A stretch of DNA of 15,001 nucleotides from contig JAFIHQ010000111.1 in the NCBI GenBank assembly GCA_017849315.1, positions 1-15,001 of the forward strand, read 5' to 3'. The notes beneath the pieces were generated by a model that saw only the letters and a list, made by a program, of their open reading frames with translations, was not told the DNA's origin and did no database searches. How positions within the stretch are numbered: position 1 is the first letter of the stretch; each line of letters begins with the position of its first letter. The position numbers and the translations under genes were made by a program. Source of the stretch: Treponema sp. (lineage in GTDB: Bacteria > Spirochaetota > Spirochaetia > Treponematales > Rectinemataceae). This document shows positions 14,094-15,001 of this stretch, in pieces.

Positions 14094-14167
14094 GCATTGG
14101 GAAAGCGAAAGAACTATTGAGCCGACAAAAGGCCAGTTTGACAATCTGACAGCAAGGAAGCGCTGAT

Positions 14168-15001
14168 ATGATAAAGACAGTGAAGGATGTGGAATTAAAA
14201 GGAAAGCGGGTTATCATGCGGGTTGATTTCAACGTGCCCATGAAAGATGGGAAGGTCCAGGACGACACAAGAATCATGGCTGCCCTGCCAACCATAAACT
14301 ACATTCTCGATCATGGTGCCAAGAGCCTTGTCCTGATGTCCCACTTGGGTGATCCGGACAAGGATGCAGCCAAGGCAAAAGAAAAGGCCGAAAAAGAAGG
14401 TAAGCCCTTTGATCTTGAGGCTTATCTAAATGGAAAACACAGAATGAAACCGGTTGCCGACTATCTGGCCGCAAAACTCGGTCGTCCTGTTGTGTTCTTG
14501 CCATCCTGCGTTGGTCAAAAAGCTGCTATCGACGCTCTACCTGATGGGTCAGTTGCCATGCTCGAGAATACGCGTTTCCATAAGGAAGAGACGTCAAAAG
14601 ACACGAGCGAGCAGGAAAAGCTTGCAAAAGAGCTTGCCAGCTACGGTGATATCTATGTTAACGACGCGTTTGGCACTGCTCATAGAGCACATGCTTCTAC
14701 GGCAACTATCGCCAAGTTCAGCAAGGTGAGCGTTGGTGGCTTCTTGATGGAAAAAGAAGTAGCCAACTTGGAGCCGCTCTTGCACAACCCTCCTAAACCA
14801 ATGGTAGCCATAATTGGCGGTGCCAAGGTTTCCTCCAAAATTGGTGTGTTGGAGAACCTTCTAAAAACTGCCGACGCGCTGATTATTGGTGGCGGGATGG
14901 CTTACACCTTCCTCAAGGTACAAGGCCACACGGTGGGCAAGAGTTTAGTGGAAGACGATTATTTGGAGACCGCCAAGAAACTCTTGGTTGATGCTAAAGA
15001 A
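14168..15001 (+). CDS. pgk: Phosphoglycerate kinase, N-terminal 278 residues (cut by window edge)
   Basis: Catalyses ATP formation from 1,3-bisphosphoglycerate, the step after GAPDH. The open frame has no stop before 15001, so the C-terminal ATP-binding half is outside. Visible motifs are RVDFNVPMKDGKVQDDTRI (18-36), MSHLGDP (57-63, usual SHLGRP), LENTRFHKEET (about 136-146), VNDAFGTAHRAHAS (about 164-177), GGAKVSSKIGVLENLL (about 217-232) and IIGGGMAYTFL (about 239-249). After SHLGDP there is an extra charged stretch of about 20-25 residues (around DAAKAKEKAEKEGK). ATG 14168 has AAGGAAG 7 bases upstream. It follows gap by 74 bp with no terminator seen, so the two are probably one operon. Confidence 0.96.
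   Translation, partial: MIKTVKDVELKGKRVIMRVDFNVPMKDGKVQDDTRIMAALPTINYILDHGAKSLVLMSHLGDPDKDAAKAKEKAEKEGKPFDLEAYLNGKHRMKPVADYLAAKLGRPVVFLPSCVGQKAAIDALPDGSVAMLENTRFHKEETSKDTSEQEKLAKELASYGDIYVNDAFGTAHRAHASTATIAKFSKVSVGGFLMEKEVANLEPLLHNPPKPMVAIIGGAKVSSKIGVLENLLKTADALIIGGGMAYTFLKVQGHTVGKSLVEDDYLETAKKLLVDAKE

Noticed and set aside
14138..14167. TTGACA before pgk as a separate pgk promoter
   Set aside because: No acceptable -10 at 16-18 bp; the sequence following it is the pgk ribosome-binding region, so co-transcription with gap is simpler.
1..15001. Mobile element, CRISPR array, tRNA or rRNA
   Set aside because: No transposase or integrase frame, no regularly spaced repeat array, and no tRNA-like cloverleaf or rRNA sequence was recognised by eye; short tRNAs could still be missed without a covariance search.

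Overview
The window looks like a piece of a spirochaete chromosome, probably a Treponema/Rectinema-type relative. This is an inference from gene content: signal peptides with relaxed lipoboxes, a small predicted outer-membrane beta-barrel protein, a RarA ATPase with a long extra C-terminal domain, and a class A PBP with an inserted segment. Base composition looks fairly even and no mobile element, CRISPR array, rRNA or tRNA was recognised. It reads as ordinary chromosomal backbone with several poorly characterised lineage-specific genes.

Left part (1-1187). The first 32 codons of a minus-strand gene, probably folC, leave through the left edge. Opposite it, a plus-strand HAD-like protein has lost the usual catalytic residues. 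Between them lies about 200 bp with three consecutive inverted repeats, a candidate structured RNA leader. The HAD-like gene converges on rarA.

Minus-strand cluster (1179-5479). A good promoter at 5450-5479 precedes a small outer-membrane protein, a lipoprotein with an Asp-box, and rarA. Gaps are 16 bp and 6 bp, so this looks like one transcription unit that couples two envelope proteins to a replication/recombination ATPase.

Middle (5484-8709). An unrecognised 197-residue protein (minus) is divergent from a plus-strand pair: a nucleotidyltransferase-like protein and a large predicted lipoprotein with an HExxH metallopeptidase motif. A 19-bp tandem duplication covers the stop codon of the latter.

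Right-middle (8758-12843). An acidic coiled-coil protein (minus) with a well-formed promoter is divergent from an FtsB/DivIC-like divisome protein (plus). The latter converges on a bifunctional class A penicillin-binding protein (minus).

Right end (12844-15001). The start of a glycolytic operon, gap then pgk (cut by the window edge). The gap upstream region is unusually rich: a strong promoter, a 7-bp inverted repeat over the -10, a 17-codon ORF with an excellent ribosome-binding site, and a hairpin followed by T residues before the gap start.

No complete novel system can be claimed. The best leads are the structured leader at 198-291, the gap leader, the degenerate HAD protein, the RarA fusion and the HExxH lipoprotein.
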